From Chionis minor (Eukaryota > Chordata > Aves > Charadriiformes > Chionididae), in assembly GCA_013398295.1 (NCBI GenBank), contig VZSF01011129.1:1-64000 (forward strand): DNA of 64,000 bases, in the 5' to 3' direction. The notes under the pieces are model-generated. The model had not been told where the DNA came from, ran no database searches, and was given only the letters and a program-made list of their open reading frames with translations. Below are positions 1 to 11,290 of the stretch, piece by piece. A program made the position numbers and the translations under genes. How positions within the stretch are numbered: position 1 is the first letter of the stretch; every line of letters starts with the position of its first letter.

Positions 1-3000
1 TTTTTCTATTTTTTTTTAGATTAAAGTTTTCAGTATGCCTATTTCCAAGGCAGGCAACCTACCCCATGTATAATCATCTCAAATTTAAGAGTTCAGACTT
101 GGCCACGCCACTTTCCCTTCCAACTTCTGTACTCAGCCAGTAACAAGAAGGTGAACTACACAAATGGTCCTCCACAAGTTCTATTTTCCTTCCTTATGCA
201 CCTCAATACTTCATGCTGCGTCATATATTCCATCAACAAAACCAACAAAACCATGTTCTGAGATTTTTACAGTAGTCCAAGTTAGAAATAAAATGTAATT
301 AGCAGTTTCCTTGACCACTCTGCTCCCCTAAAAAGGGGAGTATTTCTGTGCCTGGAAGGAGAAACCAGTCCTCAGCTCTGCCTTTAGCGTAGCTGCTTGC
401 ACACCAGAAGCTCTCCTGGTGGGTGCTTTCCTGCACGTCACCAACCTGCACGTCTCTCTTTGGAGAACACACCATTTTATCAGATCATTGCCCTGACGAG
501 CACGTTTGAGTTGGCAAACAAAAGGATAATAGTACAGGCTGAGCTGTGTGCGAGTCCACTTACAGTATACGAAGGTATAATCCACAACTGGGATTCAAGA
601 TCTAGAGTTCCTCATAACTTCATGATAAAACTGGTAAATTTTGGAAGAGTAACACTTTAAACACTATTTAGGAATACAGTGTCACCATACAACTATCATA
701 TCCTGTGGTTTCCCTAACAGGTGACTTACACTTCTGGAAGATATCCTGGAAAATGTAAAATACTTCACAATGTCTTCTGAACAAGATGAAACTTAGTGAG
801 ATCCAAAAAAATGTCCGATACAAGGTCTGTTGGAAAAGATCTTATAGGCTCAATTGCTGTTTCCTCTGTAAGAGTGTGAGTTCCCAATTAATTACAAAAC
901 TATGAAGGTGCTTTTAAAGACAGTGCAGCATGAGATTTAAGACCACAAAAGTAAAGAAAGCATTCAAAAAACTGAAATGGATAATTGGGCTACACAATAC
1001 TGTTCTGAGTCAATACTGAAAACCAGTTCTCTTCCCCTGCCGTTTTGATGACTTTACTAAAACCAATTCTTCCATATGCTTCTGAACTGTGGTGAAGCTC
1101 TGCGCATAGCTAGAGGATCACTGATGGTGCCAACAGCAACTTGCCTTCCCTAATCATACGGACTCAGGCTGTATGCTCAAAACTCAAAGAACTGTTAAGC
1201 CAACTAAAAAGTTGAAAGAGCACTTCAAAGAGCACTTTCAAAATCCAGATTTTTAGCACAACACCATTTTCTACTTATCACTCAAGAAGACAATATTAGA
1301 CTTTTCAAAAGGAAAATTGATTCATTCATTTTTTTCCCTATAAATGGGAATTATAGCCTAAACTTACGATTTTATGTCAAATAAACTTTTGAAAATCCGC
1401 GTACTCTGAAAAGATGTCAAACAGCTGGGGACAGGAGAAACCCATCATATGCAATGTAACCATGATTATAAGTTATATATACATACATATACTTGGTTAA
1501 TGTAATCCAGCAGCAAAGATCTTAAGTACGCAATGTGAAAAATACAAACTGTAAACATCTATCTACCCAGTGTCAGTTTATATGATGAACATATGGTCAA
1601 AGAAAGTAGCAAGACAACAGAAGAATTTCTGGTCAAATAAGACTTTTGGTATAAAGAAGGAAAAGTCAGAGCCATCCAAGAGCTGTTTATTTTCTCCCAG
1701 GATTCTTCAGAACCACGATAATGTGCTGAAATAGCAAACATGGTCATCTTCTTTTCTCAGGGAAGAAATGTGCATTACACTCCAGGAGGGGGAAAGATGA
1801 CTGGTACATAAACACTACTACTTCATATTGGGAAGTTCTGGGTTGTTTTTTTAATCTGATCTTTATATTACATTGTCAACTTCTGTTCCACTCAGAACAC
1901 TTTGCTGCATGCCTCCACTCATCCCACAGCTTACTGCTTCCCAAACTGTTTTCAAAGTCCCATTAACCATAGCCATGATCACCTTCTAAGACTGCATCCT
2001 CTGCAATTTAATAGCATGGTTGGATAGCTGTTATAAAATATCCTTGGAGGGAAGACAAAATATGCTTGAAAAACTCATGAAATATTGGAAAGTATTAAGA
2101 TTTAAAATAAGATTAAATTATAATTAACAGATAGCCAGTTAACAGTCATGGGTTGCCAAACGTACTGATTTCCTATACCAATATATTCTTGTGTGAGAGA
2201 GATGGATTTCTAAGAAGCAATGCTTCAAATAAATCTTAAAGGACAGATTTTGAAGAAGCAGACCTTCCTGTACAGAACTCTTCTGACAGTTTGGTCTGTT
2301 TTCCTCTGTATCACAAACCTCCTGTGAATCACTGCACTTCAAAACATACATGACTTAACTGCAAAATAGGAAGAGCAGCACAAACATTATTTATGCAATT
2401 TCAAAAAAAGAGATTTTTCTTAGCTAGCTACTAGCAGACTTTCACCTTCTCCACTTTAAACCAGACATACTAAACTAAACCAAAGTAAATAGAAGTCTGC
2501 CTTTTGCTGTATAAGCATAGTTATTGCAGAAAAACTGTAGGTACACCTCTGCTACTACCTGATCCTCAAAATGGTTCAACCTGCAGAAAAATAAATAAAT
2601 ACTGCTGTCTTTAAAGCATTGCAAACAGTTTAGGTCCACAGCTAGCATTTATGGTTATCAAGGAATCACTCAGCGCATGGACTACCTGTGGCTAATCCTT
2701 CCTGTGCTCCTCCAGGTTGTTTGTAGACCTTGCTGAAGTTGCAGAGCAATAGCTCTTGGTACCAAAACTCCCAACCCTGTCCCAAGCCATGGAATGGAAC
2801 TAGTAAAGGCAGGAAGTTTTCAGAAGCTGACTAGGGAAAGAAATACAGAATGTATAATTTCCCAGTTACTTTTGAATAGCTGGTACTGTTGCAACTTCCT
2901 CAACCACAGTAAATGTCGCCTGTTACAGGGTCCTCCCTCTTCTCATATGTTTTAAAGGAACAAAGAAGCTGGGTTACCAGAAATGTGTGCTAATATTAAG

Positions 3001-3798
3001 CAAGAGCTGCTCTGAATTTTCTCATAATATAAAATTTACGCTAGATTAGCATTTGCTGTCCATACAGCCCCTGGACAGGACACTAATTTTTTATTTATCT
3101 TTTTTTTTCTCTACTAACTGAATCCAAACTGAAGTTTTCCAAGACTTAGAAAGAGACTTACCATTCAAGAGTCCCATTATTGTTAAACACCATCTGCAAT
3201 CTAAATCCATTTATGAAGAGGTAAAAAGTGCAGTAGCAACTGTGTATTTCAGACACTAAAGTTTGTTAGGAAAATACTGCAAGATTTCTCATGCAAAGAA
3301 ATTCTCTTGTGCTTTAATTCACAGTCCACAGGGATGTGAATAGGTTATTTCCCTCTTCCCTGCACACTGACCTGAACAGCAAGCCTGCTGAGCTGCTGCT
3401 TACTGCCTGGCTTTCACTGCATCACTTCAGATATCACACAGATACAGCATCTAAAATGTTTACATGGAAATGACCAGCTGTTGAACAGGGCCAGTTCTAA
3501 ACAAACTAAATAAAAACCCACCACCCATAGACCCCACCACCCCTCTGTAATTATTTTTCTGTATATGCATATATATGTACACACACTTTCAGACAAAGAT
3601 TAGCAGTTACTCCCAATATTAATACACAACTGACTTCAGAAAACATTTGAAAGCTGATCCTGTCTGTCTCAGCTCTTAATTTCTGTGGGAACAGAGTCAG
3701 AGACAACCTTGGGTAGTCAACAAAACATTGGTGCTCTGGTCAGCAGAAAGCCGCGAGAGCATGAAGGTTAGGAAGAACTGCAAATTTCTCTGAGAGGA
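1..3798. other. Intergenic or intronic DNA, no gene seen
   Basis: AT-rich sequence without a recognisable exon on either strand. The open frames are short and resemble no family I know. I see no CR1 fragment, RNA gene or tandem array here. Because a CpG-rich region lies at 8-11 kb, this could be the first intron of a minus-strand gene that starts there, but nothing in the sequence shows it. Confidence 0.5.
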
Positions 3799-3955
3799 TG
3801 TTGTGGTTAAGCAATCAGCTCTGTGTGATAACACGACTTTCTAGTTATGCTCTGAAAAGATATATAAGGTGTGTGTAGCTAATAATAAAGGTCTTCACTG
3901 CCTGCGCTTGCAACGAGCATCGGAGTCCGTGCCTTAATTGCCACAAATTTCCGTT
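3799..3955 (+). mobile_element. LTR-like fragment (TATA box close to AATAAA)
   Basis: A TATA-like stretch (gatatataagg, about 3859-3869) is followed within 20-25 bases by AATAAA (about 3885-3890). A CpG-containing stretch with cgcttgcaacgag and catcggagtccg comes next and ends near a CCACA. A promoter TATA box placed this close to a polyadenylation signal is typical of the short R region of alpha/beta-type (ERVK-like) avian LTRs. The left edge is placed at a TGTTGTGG and the right at ...CCACA, but I find no matching target-site duplication. Both ends are therefore uncertain and the family is not named. Confidence 0.4.
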
Positions 3956-3999
3956 CCTTTAATTTAGTAGTATTGAATATACAGTCAACAAGAGCTCAT

Positions 4000-5340
4000 T
4001 AAGACCTGTGTGTGCACTCATCAATCACCCGCGACAGTCCTGGGTGCAGCGCTGGCCGGTCCTCAGGCCCATGCTCATTCTAATGCAAGATTTCCTCGTT
4101 TTGATAGCTGAACAAAACCAGATACGAGCAGCAGCACTCCAGGGTTTTTCCATCAGCTCCAGCACACTTGGATGAGACCCTGTTTACTGAATCAGTTATT
4201 CTGTATTAAAGCAAAGATAAGACACGTTCCTTAGTTCTTGGATAAGGAAAAAAATTAAAATCAACTGTTTGTAAATGACATCATTGCCATGCATGAAGCA
4301 ACTCCTCCCAACAGGAGCTGCCTAACTTCCTGACAAGCGGGGGAACGGATCAGGTTACAGCTGTTTATTAGTGCCCAGATAGCAATCAAACCACAGAAAT
4401 CTTCTTGAGAGTGGGAGCGGATGGAGTCATGGCACAGGCTGGGAGCTGCTTGAACATGCCAATTGGATGGCCCTGCTATAAACTGTCATCAGGGCTGTGC
4501 AGCTGAGAGTGGGACACAATTAACATCAGCTGTCTAAGTGAGAAAGTTTACTCAGCTTCTGCCTTTTGGTAGCCTTGCCCTCTCTGTCTCTCTCATAAAT
4601 ATGTATCTGGAGAAGAGCATGCTTCTTCCTAAGCTGTTGTTTAGCAAATCCAGCTGTTTAAACAGAAGCAGTCACACACAGCATCAGGCATTGTTAAAGT
4701 CCGTTTTCTGACAGCTAATCAATCCATCCATAAAACTCAGCAGTTAAGATCTGCAGTAACGGCTTCTCCGTACATTAATCTTTGCTTAAAAAAAAGGAGA
4801 AATTGGAGCTGGAACTGGAGCCGTCCTGAAGACGCGTAACTGTCCTCCCTGCCGGCCCCATGGTTCATGCTGTCAGCCGACACTACCACCTCGATTAGTC
4901 AGGTCTTTCGGAAAAGCTGCCCTACAGCTTCACATCTATCTGGCCCTATGTCCAGATACTGGACATGTAAAATTCTCCAAAGAGAAACACAGGCCACACA
5001 ACTCTGAAAGGAGGGGGAAAAAAAAACAAACCACACCATACTTTTCAAAGATCCCTTTTCTGCGTGAAAAAGCAACTTAAACTCCACGCTTGTGATATAC
5101 AGGTAGCGCACTGCCTTGAACAGCTCAGCCCTTCAAATCATGAAAGGACACAGGACACCATGACACGTCGTGGATGATGTGTATCTCAAGATGCTTTTAA
5201 AAATCAAACACCCAGGCCAGCAACTTCTGTTACTAAGTTTATGGACCAGGTTCTGATCTCACACCACCATGTGTACAACTGTTTCACAGTGATGTAAAAC
5301 AGAATTAGTAAACTGCTTACAAGGATAGCCTAAGGAAACA
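4000..5340. other. Non-coding DNA with a possible conserved element
   Basis: No exon is recognised. The part at about 4380-4600 is less AT-rich and dense in transcription-factor-like motifs: several CAGCTG E-boxes, a CCAATTGG palindrome at 4459-4466 and ATTA cores. It also has a small stem with arms GCCCTG (4470-4475) and CAGGGC (4490-4495). It has the look of a conserved non-coding element, which alignment to other birds would settle. Confidence 0.3.
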
Positions 5341-5350
5341 CTTTGCTGTA

Positions 5351-5404
5351 TTTTTCAGGTAAGTTTTTTTTCAGGTAACTTTTCACCTGTAAGTTTCAGG
5401 TGAA
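5351..5404 (+). repeat. Repeated acceptor-donor (recursive-splice-like) motif
   Basis: Three imperfect tandem copies of a unit built around tttcaggtaa occur here. In the first, TTTTTCAG (5351-5358) is followed directly by GTAAGT (5359-5364). In the second, a T-run and CAG (5372-5374) are followed by GTAAC. In the third, TTTCAG is followed by GTGAAC. A polypyrimidine-AG directly abutting GTAAGT is the form of a recursive splice site. Function is inferred only from the motif. Confidence 0.35.
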
Positions 5405-8150
5405 CTATAAAACTAAAGCTAAACAACCCATTTTTACTTTATTGCAGAAAAAAAAATAATGCAAAAGCAAGTCTATCAGATACTGATTATTTTCTGTACA
5501 GCTGACTTCAGCTGACCCCTAATGGGCTCACTTAGACCCACAGTTACAGAATTAACTCAGAGAGATGGCACTTCAATGCCAAACCTACTTTGGTTTAACA
5601 CTTTTCCTGCCTTTTTTCCTTACAGCTTGTTTGCATTAATTACAAATACTGTGTATGTCAGCTTTAAAAACATACCTGTACTTACATTGCAAGAATCAGT
5701 ATTACCATTAAAAAGGACTCAATAAATTTGCAACTTGTCCAAGAAGGAACCCTAGAACACTTTCAAAGGGCAGAACATAAGAACTGGTGAGCCAACAACT
5801 AAAATAAAGGGGGGTTCTTCAGAATTATCCTATAAATTTGAATGTAATTTTTTAAGCCAAGACAGAATTCTACTGTTTAGCCTTAAACTATTGAGGAAAT
5901 TTATCTGTAATTACTTTGGACTCTATTACAAAAATAGTGATATGTTTCAAAAGAAGCAGTAATTCACAGTATCTTTAATTTTGGTTCAAGCAGAAACAGA
6001 ATGAAATGATCAAACATGTCAACTGTACAATTTGTCAATAATCTAAATATTCCAACAATTAGTAGGTACCTAGGTTTCTACAGTCTCAGTGCTAACTTGG
6101 AACCAATATCATTAAAATATTATATTAAAAAAGGCACACAGGCATACCCACACCGAGAAAATGAAAAAGCCAAATTACTCTGATCATCAAATAAAAGACT
6201 TATCTGTTTCTTCAGTGGACTTGTCACTTGTTTGTTTTTGCTTCTACTACAAACTGTAAAAGGAATTCTAGCTCCTGGAAGAAAAGATACGTGGGATGAA
6301 ACAGTGACTTTATACATTCAGTCTCCTCGTGACCAGTATAATCCGTATTTTGAAAACTGAATTCACCTTAAGGAAATACTCCTGAAGCAGTTCCATTAAA
6401 CCACCAAAACCCACTTGTGGCGTCAGGCTGTGCTTGCAAGCACGTATTCCTTGATGAATAAGTGTCTTTTATTCTCTAGAGCTACAACATTCCCACACAT
6501 ACAGACACATTCCTGCTGCTGATCTTGTTTGGCCAAGTTGTGCTTTGTGCTGGAGGGAACCACACTCTGTGTTTAAATTAAGTGGGAACAAAAATATTCT
6601 TCACTTTCAAACTTGTTTGCCTTGCAACAAGTCCTTCAAAAACTATAAAAAACTGACATTTTATGTGAAAAAAAAAAAAAAGCTCTTATTGTGACCATAC
6701 TTGCTCTTTATGACAAGGGAATGCACTTGAACAGCGTGTAAAGTAACTTATATTTCAGACTAGCAGCTCTACACAAATGGAAAGATACTGCTTTTGTTCG
6801 CACAATGTAATAATGCTAATTCAACAGACAAACTAAACACTTCCCCAATGAAGAGACTGAGTCACTTTTGCTTAAATAAGCAGCAGTGAGGGAAAAAGCC
6901 AAAAACTCAGACATAAATCATAGCTCGCCAGAATATGCCACCAATGTAATGAAAACTTTGAGACATAATTTCTTAGTTTAGGTCCTGGACAGGAACACGA
7001 CTCACACAAAAACTCCCTAGCTCAGATGACGACAGTGCTCATTCCACTATACTTTTACACTGCAATTTACAGCATCAAATGCTGATGATGTCACAACAGT
7101 GTTACTTTTTCTTGTTTTAATTAGAAATACATTTTACAGTCAAAGTTGCAGTGATCTTATCCCACCCCACTCCATATTGCAGAGAGACGCAATGTCACAT
7201 CTACCAGTGCGGTCTAACTCCGCAGCCCTGTTACTCCCTCCATCTAAGAAAGAAAGAAAAGCCTGGCCAAAAAACCTCTAAAGTTTTTCATTATTATTAT
7301 TTTGCGACAGAGACTGGCATTGCGCAGCCTCTAAACCAGGTGTTACGAAGAACTCAGACTGCCAACCTTGGGTGTCTTCAAGGACGAGTATTTTCAAGGG
7401 AAAAATATGTGATGGAAGAACTTTGCTGCTTTTGCAGCTCCACAGCCACATTCACTTACTTTTAACTGATTTCCAAACACCCAGCCCCCACACTACACAC
7501 CGTTTCATTTGTTATTCACCATTTATTTATTCATGGAGCCTAAAGGTACCTACTCCAGTGACCGTTACTCCTCTGAAGTGGTGCCCACTGATGCTACCCA
7601 CATTCCTCAATACTCCCCTGGGCAGTGGGGATGATGGTGCCCCAGGACACAGGTAACCCAAACATTGTCCTCCTCTGCGTCAGGTCCTGGGTACGTCCCC
7701 CTCTGCCTTCACCTGTAAGAGGTGGGTGGCAGCTTTTTCGTACAGTCCTCACAAAAAGGGTACAGAGCTCCCAAAAGACCTAGAGGGGTTTTTTTTCCCC
7801 CACCACAGGTTTACATAGCAGTTTTGGATGCTGTGGTGACAAGATGGACAAAAGTAGCATCCATAGGGAAGCAAGAAACAGAAAATAGGGCAGAGAGATG
7901 GAGGCAGGCAGAGAGTGCTGCGTTTATGACCTCTCCACCAAGTAGGACGAGCCTGTCAGTTCTTCTCATAAGTACGTCAAGATGGTTGAATGACCAAATT
8001 CCCTTGTTGGTGCACCACAGGTGCCCTGGAAGAAAAGGCCTGTTGACTGCTCCTTGTCACTCACATTGGCCATTCTGGCTGAGCCCAAAAGCGCCAAAAG
8101 AAATGGCAATAACCTCCAAGTGAGCTCCTGCACAGCTGGACCCGTCAGCA
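5405..8150. other. Non-coding DNA, no gene seen
   Basis: AT-rich DNA with poly-A runs, for example near 6669. From about 7100 it becomes less AT-rich toward the neighbouring CpG-rich region. The open frames at 7.1-8.1 kb on the plus strand overlap one another in different frames and resemble no known protein. Confidence 0.4.
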
Positions 8151-8860
8151 GCTACTGCTTGAGGCATTTGTGACCAGCACTTGAGGACACCGAGGTGGAG
8201 GAGAGCCGCCGGCTCGCAGCCTGCCCGCACCTCCCGGCCAGGCTGGCTCTGGAAAGCCACCCACCCACACAGCCGGGCATCTTCCCCCATGACAAACCCC
8301 CTCCCGACCCACCCTCCCACCCCTCACCTTTCAGGAGCACGTAAAGCTCAGCCACGAACCTCAAATCCTGCCCATTCCCCACTCTTACAACCCATGGCCC
8401 TGGCGCAGCCGCGTTTCGGCCAGCCAAGTCCTCATAGATGCTCTGGGAAACGCATTCAAAGGCGGCAAAGCCATTTCCTTCCCCTGCAAACAGTTGATTA
8501 ATAAAACATCTTAGGTGGGAACGTCGCTCACGTCTGTTGCCAAGAGCGGTGTCTGCTTCTAGCGCGATGACAAATTTCTCCTCCTCTCGCTCTCCGCGCA
8601 TCCTGGAGTGCACTACATGATACGCGACATGCACGACAGCAAGTACGGTACAACGGAAATGTTATTTTAACGTAGAAACTTCTGTATCTTCACCATAGCA
8701 GCGTCTCGGAGCTGCGATTGCCCAAGACGCAGAGCCGGGGCACGGGAGCCCGGCAGGGGTTTTGGGGTCTTCCCCAGGTCCGCCCGGACCGCTCACGGCT
8801 CAAGTAAGCTCTGCTGTTCAACCGCCAGCTCGCTCGCTACAATTTTTTCAAGCCTTTCAA
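8151..8860. promoter_or_regulatory. CpG-rich region, probable promoter of an unidentified gene
   Basis: GC-rich sequence with many CpG dinucleotides stands out from the AT-rich surroundings (cagccgcg, acgtcgctcacg, agcgcgatg, ctctccgcgcat, cgctcgctac). Such regions in vertebrates usually mark transcription starts. A minus-strand open frame covers 8152-8634. A strong donor lies on that strand at 8328/8327 (CTGAAAG then GTGAGG), and a plausible acceptor lies upstream (ATCAACTGTTTGCAG, just above 8490). The encoded residues match no family I know. By human synteny the next gene could be PLOD2 or PLSCR4, but no exon of either is visible. Confidence 0.45.
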
Positions 8861-10462
8861 GTCTTATTAAGACATAAAGATGCAGCTCAACAGTCAGTTC
8901 AGATACTCTTGCTACAGCTTATTCCTGATGGGAGCCACACTAACCGGCTGCTTTAAAATCTGCCAGGGCGCCTTTGCGGTGCCGCTCTACACCAAGCAGT
9001 ACAAAGGATCAAGAGCCCAGAAATTAAAAAACCAGCTTTCTAGAACTGGAAGCACACTAAGGTCTGCCCCTCTTCCAGCAATACAGCGCAGGCTCGGTGA
9101 ACACGTTTACGGGTTAAAACTGGAATAAGAAACACAAAACAAGTAACACAGCGGGCAGTGTCTGGAGTCACAAAACTACTCAAGGAGTGGTTTCCCTGCT
9201 ACAATTCAAGCTACTAATGTTTAAATAAAAAAGAATTAAGGTTTTCCTCCATGAACACCTAAATATAAATAAATCAGTGCTTTCTCACGCTATAATTTGT
9301 GCAGCATCATTTTTATTATTTATATAGACATAGCAGTCTATTTTTGGTTCGCTGAATCATACCATGCTGTCTGGACTACACACGCTTTGCTTTTTACACC
9401 TTTGAACACCAGCAGGACTAAAGAAAAGCCCTTACCATACCAGCTACTGCCTTGTATCAGCTTAAAATTCTGCAATTCAAGTATGTAACTTAAAAAAAAA
9501 AAAAAACCAAAAAAAAAACCCCACTGTTTTAACAGATATTTTTGAGAAAAACATAACTGCAATTTGCAATACCTGATTTCCAAAGGAGCTTGATCCCAGT
9601 CTCACTGCCCTGACTACGGACAGGAGCTCATGTTTGCACTCAAAATGTGTCCCTGTGGGCTGCCCATCCAAGGGACACTGAGGGCTGAACGGGAACACTC
9701 ACCCACCCCTGGCAGACCAGGAACCACAGTGCAACCTTCGGAGAAACCCCCTCAACGAGTAAAAGCAGCAAAGCATTAAGAAAACTGGAAATGAGAAGCT
9801 CATTGAGCAGAGGCTGGGGCTCATCGTCTTTTTTTCTTACTTTTTTTTTTTTTAACAGTAGTTATCAACCATGTCAGCAGTTTTCCTGTCAAAATTAGAA
9901 CTTGCTGATAAAACTTGCTTCCCAAAAAAAGCAGCTTCCTTCTGCACACCAGAAGAAAATCAAGCTAGATATTAAAAGTAACTTGATTACACTCTGGAGT
10001 AAACAAGCCAAAAAATGAAACTATTTTGGATTTCATGTGGTAATAATCTAGCGGGATGAAATACCTTTGTATGCCGAGAATAGAAATCAGAAGTACAGAT
10101 TCTAAAACAGTATTAGAGCAAGCAATACGTTTTGGCGTGGAGTTGGACATACATGCGCTTGGACACCTCTCGCTGAGGGCATTTCCTGAATACGTTCTTT
10201 TCTTTTACATGCTGAAGATGAAATTTCTTTCCATCTTCTAGCTCCCTGAAACTAACGGGACTACAAAACACAAAGCAAGCAAGCCTCCGAGGGACGGGAT
10301 GGGACGGGCCACTGAAGTCTCCAGCTGACTTCCACACGTAGTAGGAAACTTCACCAGCGGTTGCTCCAGTTTGGGGAGCGAGCGAATGACGCTATGCTAT
10401 TCCCAGCCTTGGAAAAACACGTTCATCAACACCTTGTCTCAGGAAAAGGGAAGAAAAGGGCG
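8861..10462. other. Non-coding DNA between two CpG-rich blocks
   Basis: No recognisable exon. It contains an A-rich low-complexity run with interspersed C at 9490-9522 and a T-run near 9841-9853. The last 100 bases before the gap become CpG-bearing (gagcgagcgaatgacgc). Confidence 0.4.
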
Positions 10463-11070
10463 NNNNNNNNNNNNNNNNNNNNNNNNNNNNNNNNNNNNNN
10501 NNNNNNNNNNNNNNNNNNNNNNNNNNNNNNNNNNNNNNNNNNNNNNNNNNNNNNNNNNNNNNNNNNNNNNNNNNNNNNNNNNNNNNNNNNNNNNNNNNNN
10601 NNNNNNNNNNNNNNNNNNNNNNNNNNNNNNNNNNNNNNNNNNNNNNNNNNNNNNNNNNNNNNNNNNNNNNNNNNNNNNNNNNNNNNNNNNNNNNNNNNNN
10701 NNNNNNNNNNNNNNNNNNNNNNNNNNNNNNNNNNNNNNNNNNNNNNNNNNNNNNNNNNNNNNNNNNNNNNNNNNNNNNNNNNNNNNNNNNNNNNNNNNNN
10801 NNNNNNNNNNNNNNNNNNNNNNNNNNNNNNNNNNNNNNNNNNNNNNNNNNNNNNNNNNNNNNNNNNNNNNNNNNNNNNNNNNNNNNNNNNNNNNNNNNNN
10901 NNNNNNNNNNNNNNNNNNNNNNNNNNNNNNNNNNNNNNNNNNNNNNNNNNNNNNNNNNNNNNNNNNNNNNNNNNNNNNNNNNNNNNNNNNNNNNNNNNNN
11001 NNNNNNNNNNNNNNNNNNNNNNNNNNNNNNNNNNNNNNNNNNNNNNNNNNNNNNNNNNNNNNNNNNNNNN
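10463..11070. other. Assembly gap (608 N)
   Basis: An unbroken run of N. It is flanked on the right by extremely GC-rich DNA, so the missing part is probably the core of a CpG island that sequenced poorly. Any open frame that crosses it is meaningless. Confidence 0.98.
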
Positions 11071-11290
11071 GCCGCCGGGGAAGGGGCGGGCGGGTAAGCC
11101 CCGCCTCCATCTCCACCGTAGGTGCGCGGCGCTGCAGGCGCCCCCCGCCGCCGCGGGGATGGAGCGGGCCGGGCCGGGCCGGGCCGGGCGGCCCAGCAGC
11201 CGCCGCGGGTGGGGTCTGGCTCGCCTCCCCCCTCCAGGCGTTTTGTCAGTGGTTTCCTTGGCCGCCATTACGTCCCGGTAAAAGTCTTCC
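11071..11290. promoter_or_regulatory. CpG island edge with Sp1 sites and GGGCC repeat
   Basis: Very GC-rich sequence: a GGGGCGGGCGGG Sp1-type cluster at about 11080-11091, five GGG runs separated by CC (11166-11188), and many CpGs up to about 11270. A plus-strand donor-like GGGTAAGCC occurs about 20 bases after the gap, so a first exon may lie inside the gap and be transcribed to the right. A minus-strand start is equally possible. No protein can be assigned. Confidence 0.55.
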
